DNA from: Sphingomonadales bacterium
GTDB lineage: Bacteria; Pseudomonadota; Alphaproteobacteria; Sphingomonadales; Sphingomonadaceae
DNA: 64,000 bases
Assembly: GCA_025362295.1 (NCBI GenBank)
Contig: JANYGX010000009.1
Location: 1 to 64,000 of the forward strand
Reading direction: 5' to 3'
Both the position numbers and the translations under genes were made by a program. The notes under the pieces were generated by a model. It ran no database searches. It had not been told where the DNA came from and worked only from the letters and a program-made list of their open reading frames with translations. The first letter of the stretch is position 1, and each line of letters begins with the position of its first letter. This document shows, in pieces, positions 18,644 through 27,869 of the stretch.

Positions 18644-20248
18644 TCACATCCTGAACACGCCGAAGCGTGTCTCCGGTATCGGCGCATTGAGCGCAACCGC
18701 CAGCGACAAACCAACCACATGACGCGTTTCAGCCGGGTCGATCACACCATCATCCCAGAGCCGTGCGCTGGCATAAGTCGGGTGGCCCTGCGCCTCGTAC
18801 TGATTGCGGATCGGTGCTTTGAAAGCCTCCTCATCAGCCGTCGGCCAGCGTTCATTCTTCGCTTCAATATTCTCACGCTTTACTGTTGCCAGAACACTTG
18901 CCGCTTGCTCACCGCCCATCACCGAAATACGAGCGTTGGGCCACATGAAAAGAAAACGCGGCGCGAAAGCCCTGCCACACATGCCGTAATTGCCAGCCCC
19001 GTAAGAGCCTCCGATAATGATGGTGATTTTTGGCACAGATGCGTTGGCGACAGCCATCACCAGCTTGGCACCATCTTTGGCGATCCCGCCATTTTCATAT
19101 TTCTGGCCAACCATAAAGCCGGTTATATTTTGCAGGAAGAGCAAAGGAATTTTGCGCTGGCAACAAAGCTCGATAAAATGCGCGCCTTTTAAAGCGGACT
19201 CAGAAAACAATATGCCATTGTTGGCAATAACCCCCACAGGCATACCCCAAATGTGGGCAAAGCCAGCAACAAGTGTGGTGCCGTAAAGTGCCTTGAATTC
19301 CTGAAAGCGTGAGCCGTCAACCAGCCGCGCAATCACCTCGCGAACATCGAAATTCTTGCGTGTGTCCGCCGGAATGAGACCGTATATATCCTGTGCCGGA
19401 TACAGTGGCTCTTCCGGTTCGGCCAAAGCAACGGCCGGGTTTTTATCGAACGGCAACGTTGAAAAAATACAGCGCGCAATGTCGAGCGCATGATCGTCAT
19501 TCACAGCCAAATGATCGGCCACACCTGAGGTTCGTGCGTGAACATCACCACCACCAAGGTCTTCCGCACTCACCACCTCACCTGTGGCAGCCCTCACCAG
19601 CGGCGGCCCGCCCAAAAAAATCGTTCCCTGCTTTTGCACAATGATGGTTTCATCGGACATTGCTGGGACGTAAGCACCGCCAGCTGTGCAACTCCCCATC
19701 ACCACGGCAATCTGCGCAAGACCAACGGATGAAAGTTGTGCCTGGTTATAAAATATCCGGCCAAAATGATCACGATCTGGGAACACCTCATCCTGATTGG
19801 GGAGGTTGGCCCCGCCACTATCGACAAGGTACACACAGGGCAGCTGGTTTTCACGGGCAATGTCTTGCGCGCGCAGATGTTTTTTGACGGTCAGTGGATA
19901 GTAAGTGCCGCCCTTCACTGTCGCATCGTTACATACCACCATGGCGAGCCTGCCCGCGATGCGGCCAATACCAGTGATGAGACCAGCACCGGGCACATCG
20001 TCCGCATAAACTTTGTAAGCGGCCAGTTGCGACAGCTCCAGAAACGGCGTACCCGGATCAAGCAAGCGCTCTACCCGATCACGCGGCAACAGCTTGCCAC
20101 GCGATTCGTGGCGTGAACGCGCATCAGCGTTGCCGCCTTTTGCTATGCGTGAGACCAGTGTGCGAATATCTTCTGTCGCAGCCAGGAGCTGCGTGCGGTT
20201 GACATCAACTGCAGGATCGGAAGTGTTAAGCGGTGTGCCAATAATCAT
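18644..20248 (-). CDS. mccB: Methylcrotonyl-CoA carboxylase beta subunit (carboxyltransferase)
   Basis: Transfers CO2 from biotin to 3-methylcrotonyl-CoA. The crotonase-like carboxyltransferase fold shows [34 protein letters not shown] and [15 protein letters not shown], all typical of the MCC branch, and the length of 534 aa fits. It is directly followed by mccA. Other leucine degradation genes (isovaleryl-CoA dehydrogenase, HMG-CoA lyase, methylglutaconyl hydratase) that often flank mccBA are absent here. Confidence 0.95.
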   Translation of the reverse strand: MIIGTPLNTSDPAVDVNRTQLLAATEDIRTLVSRIAKGGNADARSRHESRGKLLPRDRVERLLDPGTPFLELSQLAAYKVYADDVPGAGLITGIGRIAGRLAMVVCNDATVKGGTYYPLTVKKHLRAQDIARENQLPCVYLVDSGGANLPNQDEVFPDRDHFGRIFYNQAQLSSVGLAQIAVVMGSCTAGGAYVPAMSDETIIVQKQGTIFLGGPPLVRAATGEVVSAEDLGGGDVHARTSGVADHLAVNDDHALDIARCIFSTLPFDKNPAVALAEPEEPLYPAQDIYGLIPADTRKNFDVREVIARLVDGSRFQEFKALYGTTLVAGFAHIWGMPVGVIANNGILFSESALKGAHFIELCCQRKIPLLFLQNITGFMVGQKYENGGIAKDGAKLVMAVANASVPKITIIIGGSYGAGNYGMCGRAFAPRFLFMWPNARISVMGGEQAASVLATVKRENIEAKNERWPTADEEAFKAPIRNQYEAQGHPTYASARLWDDGVIDPAETRHVVGLSLAVALNAPIPETRFGVFRM

Positions 20249-20290
20249 GTATCAGTTATAGGGATGTGACTTGGTTCATGCAATAATGCC

Positions 20291-21013
20291 CTAAGGCAGT
20301 AAAATTAAACCTTCCGGACCCTGCCGAAGCCTGAATACATCTGCCAAAATAGCCGGGTTTAACACGTCACGTGCCGTTCCGCTTGTGACCAGCCGGCCTT
20401 TATCGAGCACAATCAACTGATCGCAAAACCGTTCTGCCAGCGCGAGATCGTGCAACACAACCAGCACAGATTTCCCGGTTTTGGCCTCGGCTTTAAGTGC
20501 CATGAGGATGTGCAATTGATAGGCGGGATCGAGATTGGCAATTGGTTCGTCAACCAGCATACAGCCTGCGGTCCCGGCAAATGCCCGCGCCAGCAAAACT
20601 CTGGCACGTTCGCCTGAAGACAGCGTGGTGACACGACGACCCTCCAACGGCTCGATATCGAGGGCCCGCATCGCTTGGGCAATCGCCGTCTTGCCAGTTG
20701 CCAAATGCGCGTCACCGTAAGGATAGCGGCCAAGTGCCACGACAGCCTTAACGGAGAGCGGCCAGGCCAAATTCCGCTCTGTGGGTAAATAAACTATGTG
20801 CCTGGCACGCTCTGTAGGCGCCATCCGGCGCACCTCCGTGCCACCCCATGTCACTATGCCCTGCGCTGGCAGCAAGCCCAATATCGCTTTCATCAACGTT
20901 GTTTTGCCAGCACCGTTCGGCCCAAGCACACCAAGCAATGTGCCGGGCATGACATTGAAGCTGGCGCTTTGCAAAAACCCTGCTTGCAAGCCCTGGATAT
21001 ACAAACCACTCAT
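20291..21013 (-). CDS. btuD: Vitamin B12 ABC transporter ATP-binding protein
   Basis: ATPase of a FecCDE/BtuCD-type importer. Walker A GPNGAGKT at about 31-38, the signature LSSGERARV near 130 and Walker B CMLVDEPIAN near 150 are present; 240 aa. Its ATG overlaps the btuC stop by 4 nt. On sequence alone it could serve iron-siderophore uptake, but the cobalamin riboswitch ahead of the operon identifies B12 as the substrate. Confidence 0.9.
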   Translation of the reverse strand: MSGLYIQGLQAGFLQSASFNVMPGTLLGVLGPNGAGKTTLMKAILGLLPAQGIVTWGGTEVRRMAPTERARHIVYLPTERNLAWPLSVKAVVALGRYPYGDAHLATGKTAIAQAMRALDIEPLEGRRVTTLSSGERARVLLARAFAGTAGCMLVDEPIANLDPAYQLHILMALKAEAKTGKSVLVVLHDLALAERFCDQLIVLDKGRLVTSGTARDVLNPAILADVFRLRQGPEGLILLP

Positions 21014-21978
21014 GTGTGGCGAACTTTCAGAATCAGGGCAATAAAAAATGGAGCGCCGATAAGCGCGGTTAACACACCCAGCCGCAGTTCGTTAGCAGAT
21101 GGCACAAGCCGCACGGCAATATCGGCTGCTGTCAGCAAGCATGCACCGGCAAGCGCACTGGGGATGAGCGTGGCTCTTGGGCTATAGCCTACAAAGCGCC
21201 TCACCAGATGCGGCACAATCAAGCCAATAAAACCAATGCTGCCACACACTGCGACACTGGCACCAACGGCCAGTGCCGTGCCGGCAACAATGAAGTAACG
21301 GCTGCGTTTGATATCTACACCCAGCGATTGCGCCGCCTCTTCTCCAAGCGCCAGCGCATCGAGCCCCTTGCCACCGTAAAGTATCAAACCAGCCCCAACG
21401 ATCATTATGGGCAAGCTGTATAATACCTGTTCCAGCGAGCGGTCGGTGAGTGAACCCATTATCCAAAAAAGAATATCATACAGGGCAAAAGGAGACGGTG
21501 CGAGCGACAAGGCCAGTGCACTGAGCGCACCGGCAAGCGCCGAGACAGCAACACCGGCCAGCACAATCCGCACAGTACTAACATAACGTCCGGCAAATCC
21601 AAGCACCAATAGGAGTCCGATACAGGCACCAGCCATAGCACCAACACCCACCCCAAGAGGCCCGGCTGTTGATGGACTGAAATAATACATGACAATAGCA
21701 CCAACCGAGGCTGCACTGGTGGTGCCAATAACATCTGGCGAAACCAGCGGATTGCGCAACAGGCCCTGAAGTGCCGCCCCGCTGAGGCCAAGCGTGCCGC
21801 CGACGGCTAACCCCAAAACCATACGCGGCAGTCGCACGTTAACCAGAATGGTATGGGCAAGCGCGTTGTTTGTCTGCCACAGGCCAGCAAGGCTTTGCGG
21901 GCCAACCATGCCACCAATGCCCAGCAGCAAAGATAGCGCGGCAAGTATAACCAGCATAAGAACAAGTCGCAGGGTCAT
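21010..21978 (-). CDS. btuC: Vitamin B12 ABC transporter permease (FecCD family)
   Basis: Inner-membrane permease with about ten transmembrane segments and the family motifs RLPRMVLGLAVGGTLGLSGAA (near 45-65, split by the coupling loop) and GSIGFIGLIVPHLVR near 255. The frame extends to 22020, but the ATG at 21978 lies 2 nt after the btuF stop and begins at the first helix, giving 322 aa, the usual size. Forms a complex with BtuD and BtuF. Confidence 0.92.
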   Translation of the reverse strand: MTLRLVLMLVILAALSLLLGIGGMVGPQSLAGLWQTNNALAHTILVNVRLPRMVLGLAVGGTLGLSGAALQGLLRNPLVSPDVIGTTSAASVGAIVMYYFSPSTAGPLGVGVGAMAGACIGLLLVLGFAGRYVSTVRIVLAGVAVSALAGALSALALSLAPSPFALYDILFWIMGSLTDRSLEQVLYSLPIMIVGAGLILYGGKGLDALALGEEAAQSLGVDIKRSRYFIVAGTALAVGASVAVCGSIGFIGLIVPHLVRRFVGYSPRATLIPSALAGACLLTAADIAVRLVPSANELRLGVLTALIGAPFFIALILKVRHT

Positions 21979-21980
21979 CG

Positions 21981-22820
21981 TTACTGTTCCAGCTGTCTGG
22001 ATAAAGCTGCAAGTTGCCATGCCACGACCGGACTCATGCAGGTAAAGGATCGACTATCGATCGTGTACTGTGGCACGCGCGCTGTGATCGGTTGTAAAGC
22101 CTTGTTCTGTAGCCAAGGCGTGCGAAGATAGTTTTGATTTTGCCGGTAACTGGCCTTGATAATCAGTTGTGGCGGGTTGCGCAGCATGGCCTCAACATTG
22201 TTGTCGATGTCTGGCATCAAGCCGACACCGGCAGAGCGAAACAATGCCGCCGCTGCACCGTCTGGCCGCATGGCAAGCCCACCGCTCTGCAACACAATGG
22301 CATTTGCATATATGTGGGTGGCGTGAGGCAGCGTGTTGCGAAACCACTGATTCAGCGCCCTGCCTTTCTCTGGGTGACCAAGCGCTCTTGCCACACGTAT
22401 AACATTCGTTTCGATATCATCGCGTTTTTCGACAGTTGGCACTTCGATAACTGGAATATGGGCTTGTTTCAGAAGGGCTGTGGTCGAAAGTTTTGCACTC
22501 GGCCCAGCCAGCACGAGATCCGGTTTCAGAAATAAAATCTCTTCGGCCAAACCATGGTTAATAATCAGGTTTTTTGCCTTGTGGGCCAAAGGTGTTTCAT
22601 GTGCATCCGCCCCAAGCCAGGTGACAGATTTAAGTTGCCCGGGGGCAGCCAGCAACATTGCCAATTCATCGGTGCAGAGGTTGATGGAGACCACACGCAT
22701 GGGAGCGGCCTGGCTCACCACCATACTTAATACAAACCAGCCAAGCATCACACCTAAATACCCTTTCTGCAAACGGCAGCGGCATTTAAAAATATTTTTA
22801 ATAATAAACCATCTTAACAT
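21981..22820 (-). CDS. btuF: Periplasmic cobalamin-binding protein
   Basis: Substrate-binding protein of the BtuF/FepB fold: a signal peptide ending in VVSQAA, then MRVVSINLCTDELAMLL (first lobe), the domain KPDLVLAG, and a long helix connecting lobes. 279 aa from the ATG that overlaps the btuB stop (TAATG). The N-terminus before the hydrophobic core is long and basic; an internal ATG at 22748 would give a shorter protein but without positive charge before the core, so the coupled start is kept. There is no lipoprotein cysteine at the cleavage site. Confidence 0.88.
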   Translation of the reverse strand: MLRWFIIKNIFKCRCRLQKGYLGVMLGWFVLSMVVSQAAPMRVVSINLCTDELAMLLAAPGQLKSVTWLGADAHETPLAHKAKNLIINHGLAEEILFLKPDLVLAGPSAKLSTTALLKQAHIPVIEVPTVEKRDDIETNVIRVARALGHPEKGRALNQWFRNTLPHATHIYANAIVLQSGGLAMRPDGAAAALFRSAGVGLMPDIDNNVEAMLRNPPQLIIKASYRQNQNYLRTPWLQNKALQPITARVPQYTIDSRSFTCMSPVVAWQLAALSRQLEQ

Positions 22821-24778
22821 TATTTATCAAAATTCACTTTCACACCGCCATAAACACCCGCACGCGGCGCACGGTAGCCAAACACATCCTGATAGTTTTG
22901 ATTGAAAGCATTTTCAACACGTGCAAATATTTCTGTGTTATTTAATACCTTATAATGAGCGGAAACTGATGCCAAAACATAGCTTTTCAAAATAACAGGT
23001 GTTGAAGCATAAAGCGGTGGGCTAAGATTTCTGAAATCGGCATCCCGCATATTTCCATTATAATTGAGGCTTCCTGCCACAACCAGCTTGTTCAGAATTG
23101 AACTGGAAGCGGTGAACGACGCCTGATGATTTGGACGCCGGTTCAAATCAACACCGCTTGGATCAGTGGCTTTGAGATAACTGTAAAAACCCGAGAGCTT
23201 CACCGGGCCGATACGGGTTTGGGCCGTGAGTTCAATACCATGATGTTTCGATATGCCCGGCTTGTTTATGGCAGTGGTCAGAAGAGTCACAACATCAAAA
23301 CCGTTACCGTCGATAAAATCCTGAATACGATTGGAAAAATATGTCATATCAATTCGCGTTGCCCCGGCATGCCATTCACCACCCAACTCCCAACCTGTAG
23401 ACTGTTCTGGCCGCAAGAGTGGGTTGCCAATGAAGCTGCCCGGAAAAAAACCAAACTGGCTGACAAAGGTTGGGTTCGTACTCCCTCTCCCGACCGACGC
23501 GTGCAGCCGTATGCTGTCCGCCAACAAGGCGCTCACACTCGCGCGCCATGTGGTAATATCTTGAAAGTTATTCGCAGGGTTGCGCGCACCCCCGTTAAAG
23601 TCGTGTCGCAGACTGGCATCGACAAAAACGCGTTTTGTAAAACCAGCATGATACTGGCCGGTTAAACTGGCTTGCGTACGGGACTGGCGTTGACTTGTGT
23701 TAAAACTGTTTCCCGCAAAATCACTGGAATTAACTGTTGAAAAGCTCTCACGTTCATATTGCGCGGCTGCCGTCAAGAATTGATCAACAGCACCCATTTT
23801 AAATCCAAGCGCCGTTTGATAGCGCATGGTCGTCCGGCCACCCACCTCTTCATCCGTGAACAGGGCGGGATCAGTTATAACTTTTGCTGCAAAATTTTGT
23901 GTGCGTGCGTCCACCACCGTACCGCTCAGTTCATGCGACCAGCGCCCATCCAGTGCATCGACATGGGCATAGCCACGCATATAAAGCCGCCTTGTTTTGG
24001 CCAGTTGATTACCGTCGGCCAAAACTGTGCCAAAATCGATTTCAGGATCACTCTGCGCATTTTGCGCTGTGTAGCGCACGGTCAAACCCAATGCTCCAGC
24101 ATCGGTGGGTTTGAGCTTGGCATTCACCTGAACAGTTGCCACTTGTGATCCATCATTCTCGCTGCCAACTGTTGCAAAATTAATGCCGTTTGTGCGGTAA
24201 TACGCTCCCAAAACGGCCACATCAAACCTGTCCCTGTTGACCGACCAGCCACCACTCAGCTGTGCTGTGCCGTATGATCCGCCCTCAGCTTTGATATAAT
24301 GCACATTGGTTTTGGTGATGATGTTAATCACACCACCAATCGCTTCTGATCCATAAAGCGCAGACTGCGGCCCGCGCAACACCTCTATGCGGCTTATGCC
24401 ATCGCCGAGCAATTCGGCAAAACCAAACTCGCTTGCTGCTGCCGGATCGTTGGCTTTGATGCCTTCGATATAGACAAGTGTGTGGCGCGCTTCAGCCCCG
24501 CGAATGCGCACTTCTGTAAAGCCACCAACGCCGCCTGAGCGCGACACCGCCAGCGATGGTACCATGCGCAGAAAATCTGTGGCGACAGGGTTTCCCAAAA
24601 CTTCGAGCGTGGCGCCGTCTAGCACACTCACCGAACTGCCAACCTGCGCCAGCGGTGTCGGCGCGAGGTTGGCCGTGATGATAATTTCATCAGGGGACTG
24701 GGCATGAAGGGCGGTATTTAGCCACAGGCTGGCTGTAATGCCGGCAAGTGCCAGGATGATAAAATTTGTATGCGTCAT
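22820..24778 (-). CDS. btuB: TonB-dependent cobalamin receptor BtuB
   Basis: Outer-membrane 22-strand barrel with plug domain, importing B12 with TonB energy. A signal peptide (1-26, ending ALHAQ) is followed by the TonB box DEIIITA at about 30-36, the plug with RIEVLRGPQSALYGSEAIGG near 130-150, and a barrel to the end, ...GGVKVNFDK. 652 aa, in the BtuB range. The GGAAAG ribosome binding site lies about 8 nt upstream. The preceding cobalamin riboswitch makes the substrate assignment firm. It is the first gene of btuB-btuF-btuC-btuD. Confidence 0.94.
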   Translation of the reverse strand: MTHTNFIILALAGITASLWLNTALHAQSPDEIIITANLAPTPLAQVGSSVSVLDGATLEVLGNPVATDFLRMVPSLAVSRSGGVGGFTEVRIRGAEARHTLVYIEGIKANDPAAASEFGFAELLGDGISRIEVLRGPQSALYGSEAIGGVINIITKTNVHYIKAEGGSYGTAQLSGGWSVNRDRFDVAVLGAYYRTNGINFATVGSENDGSQVATVQVNAKLKPTDAGALGLTVRYTAQNAQSDPEIDFGTVLADGNQLAKTRRLYMRGYAHVDALDGRWSHELSGTVVDARTQNFAAKVITDPALFTDEEVGGRTTMRYQTALGFKMGAVDQFLTAAAQYERESFSTVNSSDFAGNSFNTSQRQSRTQASLTGQYHAGFTKRVFVDASLRHDFNGGARNPANNFQDITTWRASVSALLADSIRLHASVGRGSTNPTFVSQFGFFPGSFIGNPLLRPEQSTGWELGGEWHAGATRIDMTYFSNRIQDFIDGNGFDVVTLLTTAINKPGISKHHGIELTAQTRIGPVKLSGFYSYLKATDPSGVDLNRRPNHQASFTASSSILNKLVVAGSLNYNGNMRDADFRNLSPPLYASTPVILKSYVLASVSAHYKVLNNTEIFARVENAFNQNYQDVFGYRAPRAGVYGGVKVNFDK

Positions 24779-24894
24779 AGTCGTCTTTCCATCGGTTGCA
24801 CTGACACAGCCAAGGGCTTGTCGTGCCCGATGCGCACAGCAACACCCCCCGACGATGTCAGGGTTTCAGCTTCAAGCCGTCTCGACGGAAAAAT

Positions 24895-25093
24895 CCCCGC
24901 TTGATGTGCACTGGACCCGGTGCCTCAAGGACGACGCTGATGGCAGGTTTCCTGACTTTGCGGGTCAAAGCTTACTTTCACCTTCCCAGACCAATATCTT
25001 TGGCCCAGTGGTTAAACGAAGGTCGCTCACCGCTCACAGTTAAGGGCATAGTACCGGATTTGCGCTTAAGCACTCACCAGTTTCCCTTTTAAC
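24895..25093 (-). promoter_or_regulatory. Cobalamin riboswitch
   Basis: Reading leftwards, the leader starts with AAAAGGGAAACTGGTGAG near 25092-25075, the conserved 5' part of the aptamer, contains the central ACCACTG segment near 25015, and has the B12 box AAGTCAGGAAACCTGCC at 24942-24958, a near-perfect match to the consensus AAGCCAGGAGACCTGCC. The end near 24895 is approximate. The 115 nt between it and btuB hold the expression platform; a CCGTC/GACGG stem near 24880 and a purine-rich segment next to the btuB ATG could form alternative pairings that hide the ribosome binding site. Binding of B12 should switch off btuBFCD. Confidence 0.93.
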
Positions 25094-25284
25094 CCCTGTT
25101 TCCAAGGGCACCATCTACATATTTTTTTATATCAAGTTTTGCAGCGTCACAAGCTTAATGTATGATTAACCATATTGGCTAACCATGGCTCAATCCGATT
25201 GTGCTAGACAAATGTTGCAAGTGCGAATAGCTAAGTGAGTGAGGCTCAATAAAGACTGTGAGAATAACAAGAAATGAGGGGCTT

Positions 25285-26451
25285 ATGTATCTGACATTTG
25301 ACACGATGCGGGCTGGCTTGGCTGGCCGCGGAATGATGTCTGAGGCTATTCTTGGCCTTACCCCAAGTTGGTTAAGCGCATTCAACCCGGCAGCAGCGGC
25401 TCTTGAAACATTTGCCCATGCAACCGCTCCCTACAATAAACCTGTTTTTGACATTGATGGTTTGACCCCGGAAATTGTCCATCAATTGCCCTTTGGCAAT
25501 CTGCTGCGTTTCGGTGCCAAACCCAAAGCCCAAAAGCTGCTAATTGTGGCCCCCATGTCTGGACACTTTGCTACCCTGTTGCGCAGCACGGTTGCAGAAA
25601 TGAACCAGGACCATGAGGTGTATATTACGGATTGGGCAGACGCGAAAACTGTGCCGCTGTCGGCAGGTCATTTCGATCTTAATGACTACATCGATTATAT
25701 TGTTGAGTATCTGGGCATTATTGGGCCAGCCGCTCACATCATTGCCGTGTGCCAGCCGTCTGTGCCGGTGTTCGCAGCCACGGCAATCATGAATGCTGAA
25801 CGACACCCCAACACGCCAGCAAGCCTCACCATGATGGGCGGACCGATTGACACCCGCTGCTCACCGACAGAAGTGAATATTATGGCTGCGGAAAAATCTT
25901 TCGCCTGGTTTGAGCAAAATATGATTATGAATGTGCCGCACTACTATGCCGGTGGTGGTCGGAAGGTTTATCCAGGGTTTATGCAATTAACGGCATTCAT
26001 GACCATGAACCTCAGCAGTCATTTGATGAGCCACTGGCATATGTTCCGCGCACTAGAAGCCGGAGACACTGAAACGGCTCAAAAAACTAAAGATTTTTAT
26101 GAGGAATACCGAGCTGTCTGCGATATGACTGCTGAGTTTTATTTGCAAACTGTCAATGAGGTGTTTCAGCGCCATTTATTGCCCAAAGGTGAATTTTGCT
26201 ATCGCGGCAAAAAAGTTGATCTGGCTAAAATCACCCGCACAGCCATTCTAGCTGTGGAAGGCGAGCGAGATGATATTTCAGGTATTGGCCAAACCAAAGC
26301 AGCGCTCGATCTCGCCACCAGCCTCAAGAAAGGCCAAAAGAACTATCTGATGGTCAAGGATGCTGGGCACTACGGAATTTTCAGCGGCAGCAAGTGGCGC
26401 GAAAAAGTAGCGCCGGTTGTTCGTGCGTTTATTCGCACCAACAAGCGATAA
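25285..26451 (+). CDS. phaZ: Intracellular polyhydroxybutyrate depolymerase PhaZ
   Basis: Cytoplasmic depolymerase that mobilises PHB granules. Alpha/beta-hydrolase fold with the cysteine nucleophile Cys156 in AVCQPSVP, the Cys version of the lipase box typical of intracellular PhaZ, and the catalytic His in KDAGHYGIFSG near residue 366. The frame opens at a GTG at 25258; the ATG at 25285 (MYLTFDTMRAG) fits the family start and has GAGGGG upstream, giving 388 aa. It lies 18 kb from phaC. The 190 bp upstream beyond the riboswitch are otherwise empty and must hold its promoter. Confidence 0.93.
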   Translation: MYLTFDTMRAGLAGRGMMSEAILGLTPSWLSAFNPAAAALETFAHATAPYNKPVFDIDGLTPEIVHQLPFGNLLRFGAKPKAQKLLIVAPMSGHFATLLRSTVAEMNQDHEVYITDWADAKTVPLSAGHFDLNDYIDYIVEYLGIIGPAAHIIAVCQPSVPVFAATAIMNAERHPNTPASLTMMGGPIDTRCSPTEVNIMAAEKSFAWFEQNMIMNVPHYYAGGGRKVYPGFMQLTAFMTMNLSSHLMSHWHMFRALEAGDTETAQKTKDFYEEYRAVCDMTAEFYLQTVNEVFQRHLLPKGEFCYRGKKVDLAKITRTAILAVEGERDDISGIGQTKAALDLATSLKKGQKNYLMVKDAGHYGIFSGSKWREKVAPVVRAFIRTNKR

Positions 26452-26478
26452 CCATACTGTAACAGCGGTGTTGAAACT

Positions 26479-27249
26479 ATGCTTATTATTTTGTCACCAG
26501 CCAAATCACTCGATCTGGAAACACCGCTTCCCAAACTGAAGCCAACACAGCCAGCCTTTCTCGATCGAACACAAACTCTGGTAGACGCTGCACGCAAACT
26601 CAAGTCTGCTGATCTTTCAGCGTTGATGGGCATTTCTGACAAGCTGGCAGAATTGAATGTGGCGCGATTTAAGGCCTTCGAACGGCCGTTTACGAAAGAC
26701 AATGCAAGACCCGCGATATATACATTCGACGGTGATGTTTACACTGGTTTTGATGTGCACAGCCTCAAGGCTGCTGATATGCATTATGCGCAAAGCCATG
26801 TACGCATTCTATCGGGTCTTTATGGTGTGTTACGTCCGCTCGATCTGATGCAGCCCTACAGGCTGGAAATGAGTATTGCGCTCAAAACGAAAACGTGTGT
26901 TGGACTTTACAGTTTTTGGGGCGACCTGTTAACCCGGCACTTGATGGTCGAACTTGCAGCTCATAATGACGACACGCTTATCAATCTTGCCAGCACAGAA
27001 TATTTCCGCGTTGTTCATACCAAACTCATAAAAACGCCTTTGGTCACACCTGTGTTCAAAGAGTTGCGCGGCAATAAAGCCCAGATCATTTCGTTCTTCG
27101 CCAAAAAAGCCCGTGGCACCATGGCCCGCTACTTGTTGACCAACCGCATCGACAGAGCCGCTGGCCTGAAAGACTTCAAGGCGGATGGCTATGCCTACGA
27201 TCCACATCTCTCCGATGGTAAAACCTTTACATTCACTCGAAAATCATAG
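26479..27249 (+). CDS. yaaA: Peroxide stress protein YaaA
   Basis: DUF328 family protein that in E. coli lowers free iron under hydrogen peroxide stress. The family pattern is clear from the start MLIILSPAKSLD, through RILSGLYGVLRPLDLMQPYRLEM near 114-136, to KKARGTMARYL near 211. 256 aa, normal. It follows phaZ by 27 nt on the same strand and may be co-transcribed. I see no OxyR site. Confidence 0.94.
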   Translation: MLIILSPAKSLDLETPLPKLKPTQPAFLDRTQTLVDAARKLKSADLSALMGISDKLAELNVARFKAFERPFTKDNARPAIYTFDGDVYTGFDVHSLKAADMHYAQSHVRILSGLYGVLRPLDLMQPYRLEMSIALKTKTCVGLYSFWGDLLTRHLMVELAAHNDDTLINLASTEYFRVVHTKLIKTPLVTPVFKELRGNKAQIISFFAKKARGTMARYLLTNRIDRAAGLKDFKADGYAYDPHLSDGKTFTFTRKS

Positions 27250-27309
27250 CTGTCAAAATTATAGCTCAGTTGACCCTCCCGCCCATCCCATGTATCCCAA
27301 TCATCGTGT

Positions 27310-27386
27310 CGGAGCGTAGCGCAGCCTGGTAGCGCACCAGACTGGGGGTCTGGGGGTCGCAGGTTCAAATCCTGTCGCTCCGACCA
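27310..27386 (+). tRNA. tRNA-Pro (anticodon GGG)
   Basis: A 77-nt cloverleaf with acceptor CGGAGCG/CGCTCCG, anticodon stem CCAGA/TCTGG around the loop CTGGGGG (anticodon GGG), T arm GGTTCAAATCC and encoded CCA. It shares most of its D arm and T arm with the tRNA-Pro(UGG) at 12828. The toxin-antitoxin promoter begins 18 nt after its 3' end, a typical insertion spot for accessory genes, though no attachment-site duplication is visible. Confidence 0.97.
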
Positions 27387-27404
27387 ATGTGGATAAAATA
27401 TGTC

Positions 27405-27433
27405 TTGCATTCTGTGGAATGATGACATATACA
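27405..27433 (+). promoter_or_regulatory. Promoter of the Xre/RES toxin-antitoxin operon
   Basis: TTGCAT (27405-27410), a 17-nt spacer and TATACA (27428-27433) form a strong sigma-70 promoter. Transcription would start near 27440, so the AGGAGA ribosome binding site at 27441-27446 sits almost at the 5' end of the mRNA. The two inverted repeats at 27408-27421 and 27434-27451 overlap it. Confidence 0.7.
27408..27421. promoter_or_regulatory. Operator-like inverted repeat 1 of the TA promoter
   Basis: CATTC-TGTG-GAATG, lying just after the start of the -35 element and filling the spacer. It shares its half-site with the second repeat, whose centre is 28 bp downstream. Binding of the antitoxin here would block RNA polymerase. 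Confidence 0.6.
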
Positions 27434-27451
27434 ATCATTCAGGAGAATGAT
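27434..27451. promoter_or_regulatory. Operator-like inverted repeat 2 of the TA promoter
   Basis: A perfect 7-bp inverted repeat ATCATTC-AGGA-GAATGAT that covers the predicted transcription start and the ribosome binding site. It matches repeat 1 in its core CATTC-N4-GAATG. Autorepression by the antitoxin is inferred from the arrangement. Confidence 0.65.
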
Positions 27452-27452
27452 A

Positions 27453-27869
27453 ATGGGCTTTTCAGACGTTGCTGCTTTTTATGATCCCCGGCCTCTATCC
27501 GTTCGTTTTGATATGGCGTTAGAGGAAGGGCGGGTACTGAGTGGCGCTATGGCGCGTGTTGCGGCCTGTTGGCAGCTTACCAACGAGCAAATGGCAGCGG
27601 CCCTTGGCATTTCAGCGGCATCAGCCTCGCGCCTGAAGGCTGGTCGTTATCCTTTGAAACGTGGTGACAAAGCATTTGAACTTGGCCAGTATATTTTACG
27701 TTTGTTTCGCAGCCTTGATGCCTTGCTTGGCAGTGATGACCTGGCGGCCCGCTCGTGGTTGCATACGGACAACCTTGATCTGGAGGCCAAGCCGATTGAT
27801 CTCATTAAAACGGTGCGCGGCTTGACCATGGTTGCTGACTATGTTGACGACTTCCGCGCCAAAGTCTGA
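27453..27869 (+). CDS. Xre/MbcA/ParS family antitoxin
   Basis: Antitoxin of a type II Xre-RES pair. The N-terminal part has a helix-turn-helix, MAAALGISAASASRLKAGRYPL (residues about 47-68), and the C-terminus the toxin-binding MbcA/ParS/Xre domain, with RLFRSLDALLGSDDLAARSWL. An ATG at 27447 is in frame, but it abuts AGGAGA; the ATG at 27453 has correct spacing, giving 138 aa. Its end overlaps the toxin start, normal for coupled TA genes. Confidence 0.9.
   Translation: MGFSDVAAFYDPRPLSVRFDMALEEGRVLSGAMARVAACWQLTNEQMAAALGISAASASRLKAGRYPLKRGDKAFELGQYILRLFRSLDALLGSDDLAARSWLHTDNLDLEAKPIDLIKTVRGLTMVADYVDDFRAKV

Noticed and set aside
27195-27434. Frame antisense to tRNA-Pro(GGG) (LNLRPPDPQSG type)
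   Set aside because: Same artefact as above; it also runs across the end of yaaA.
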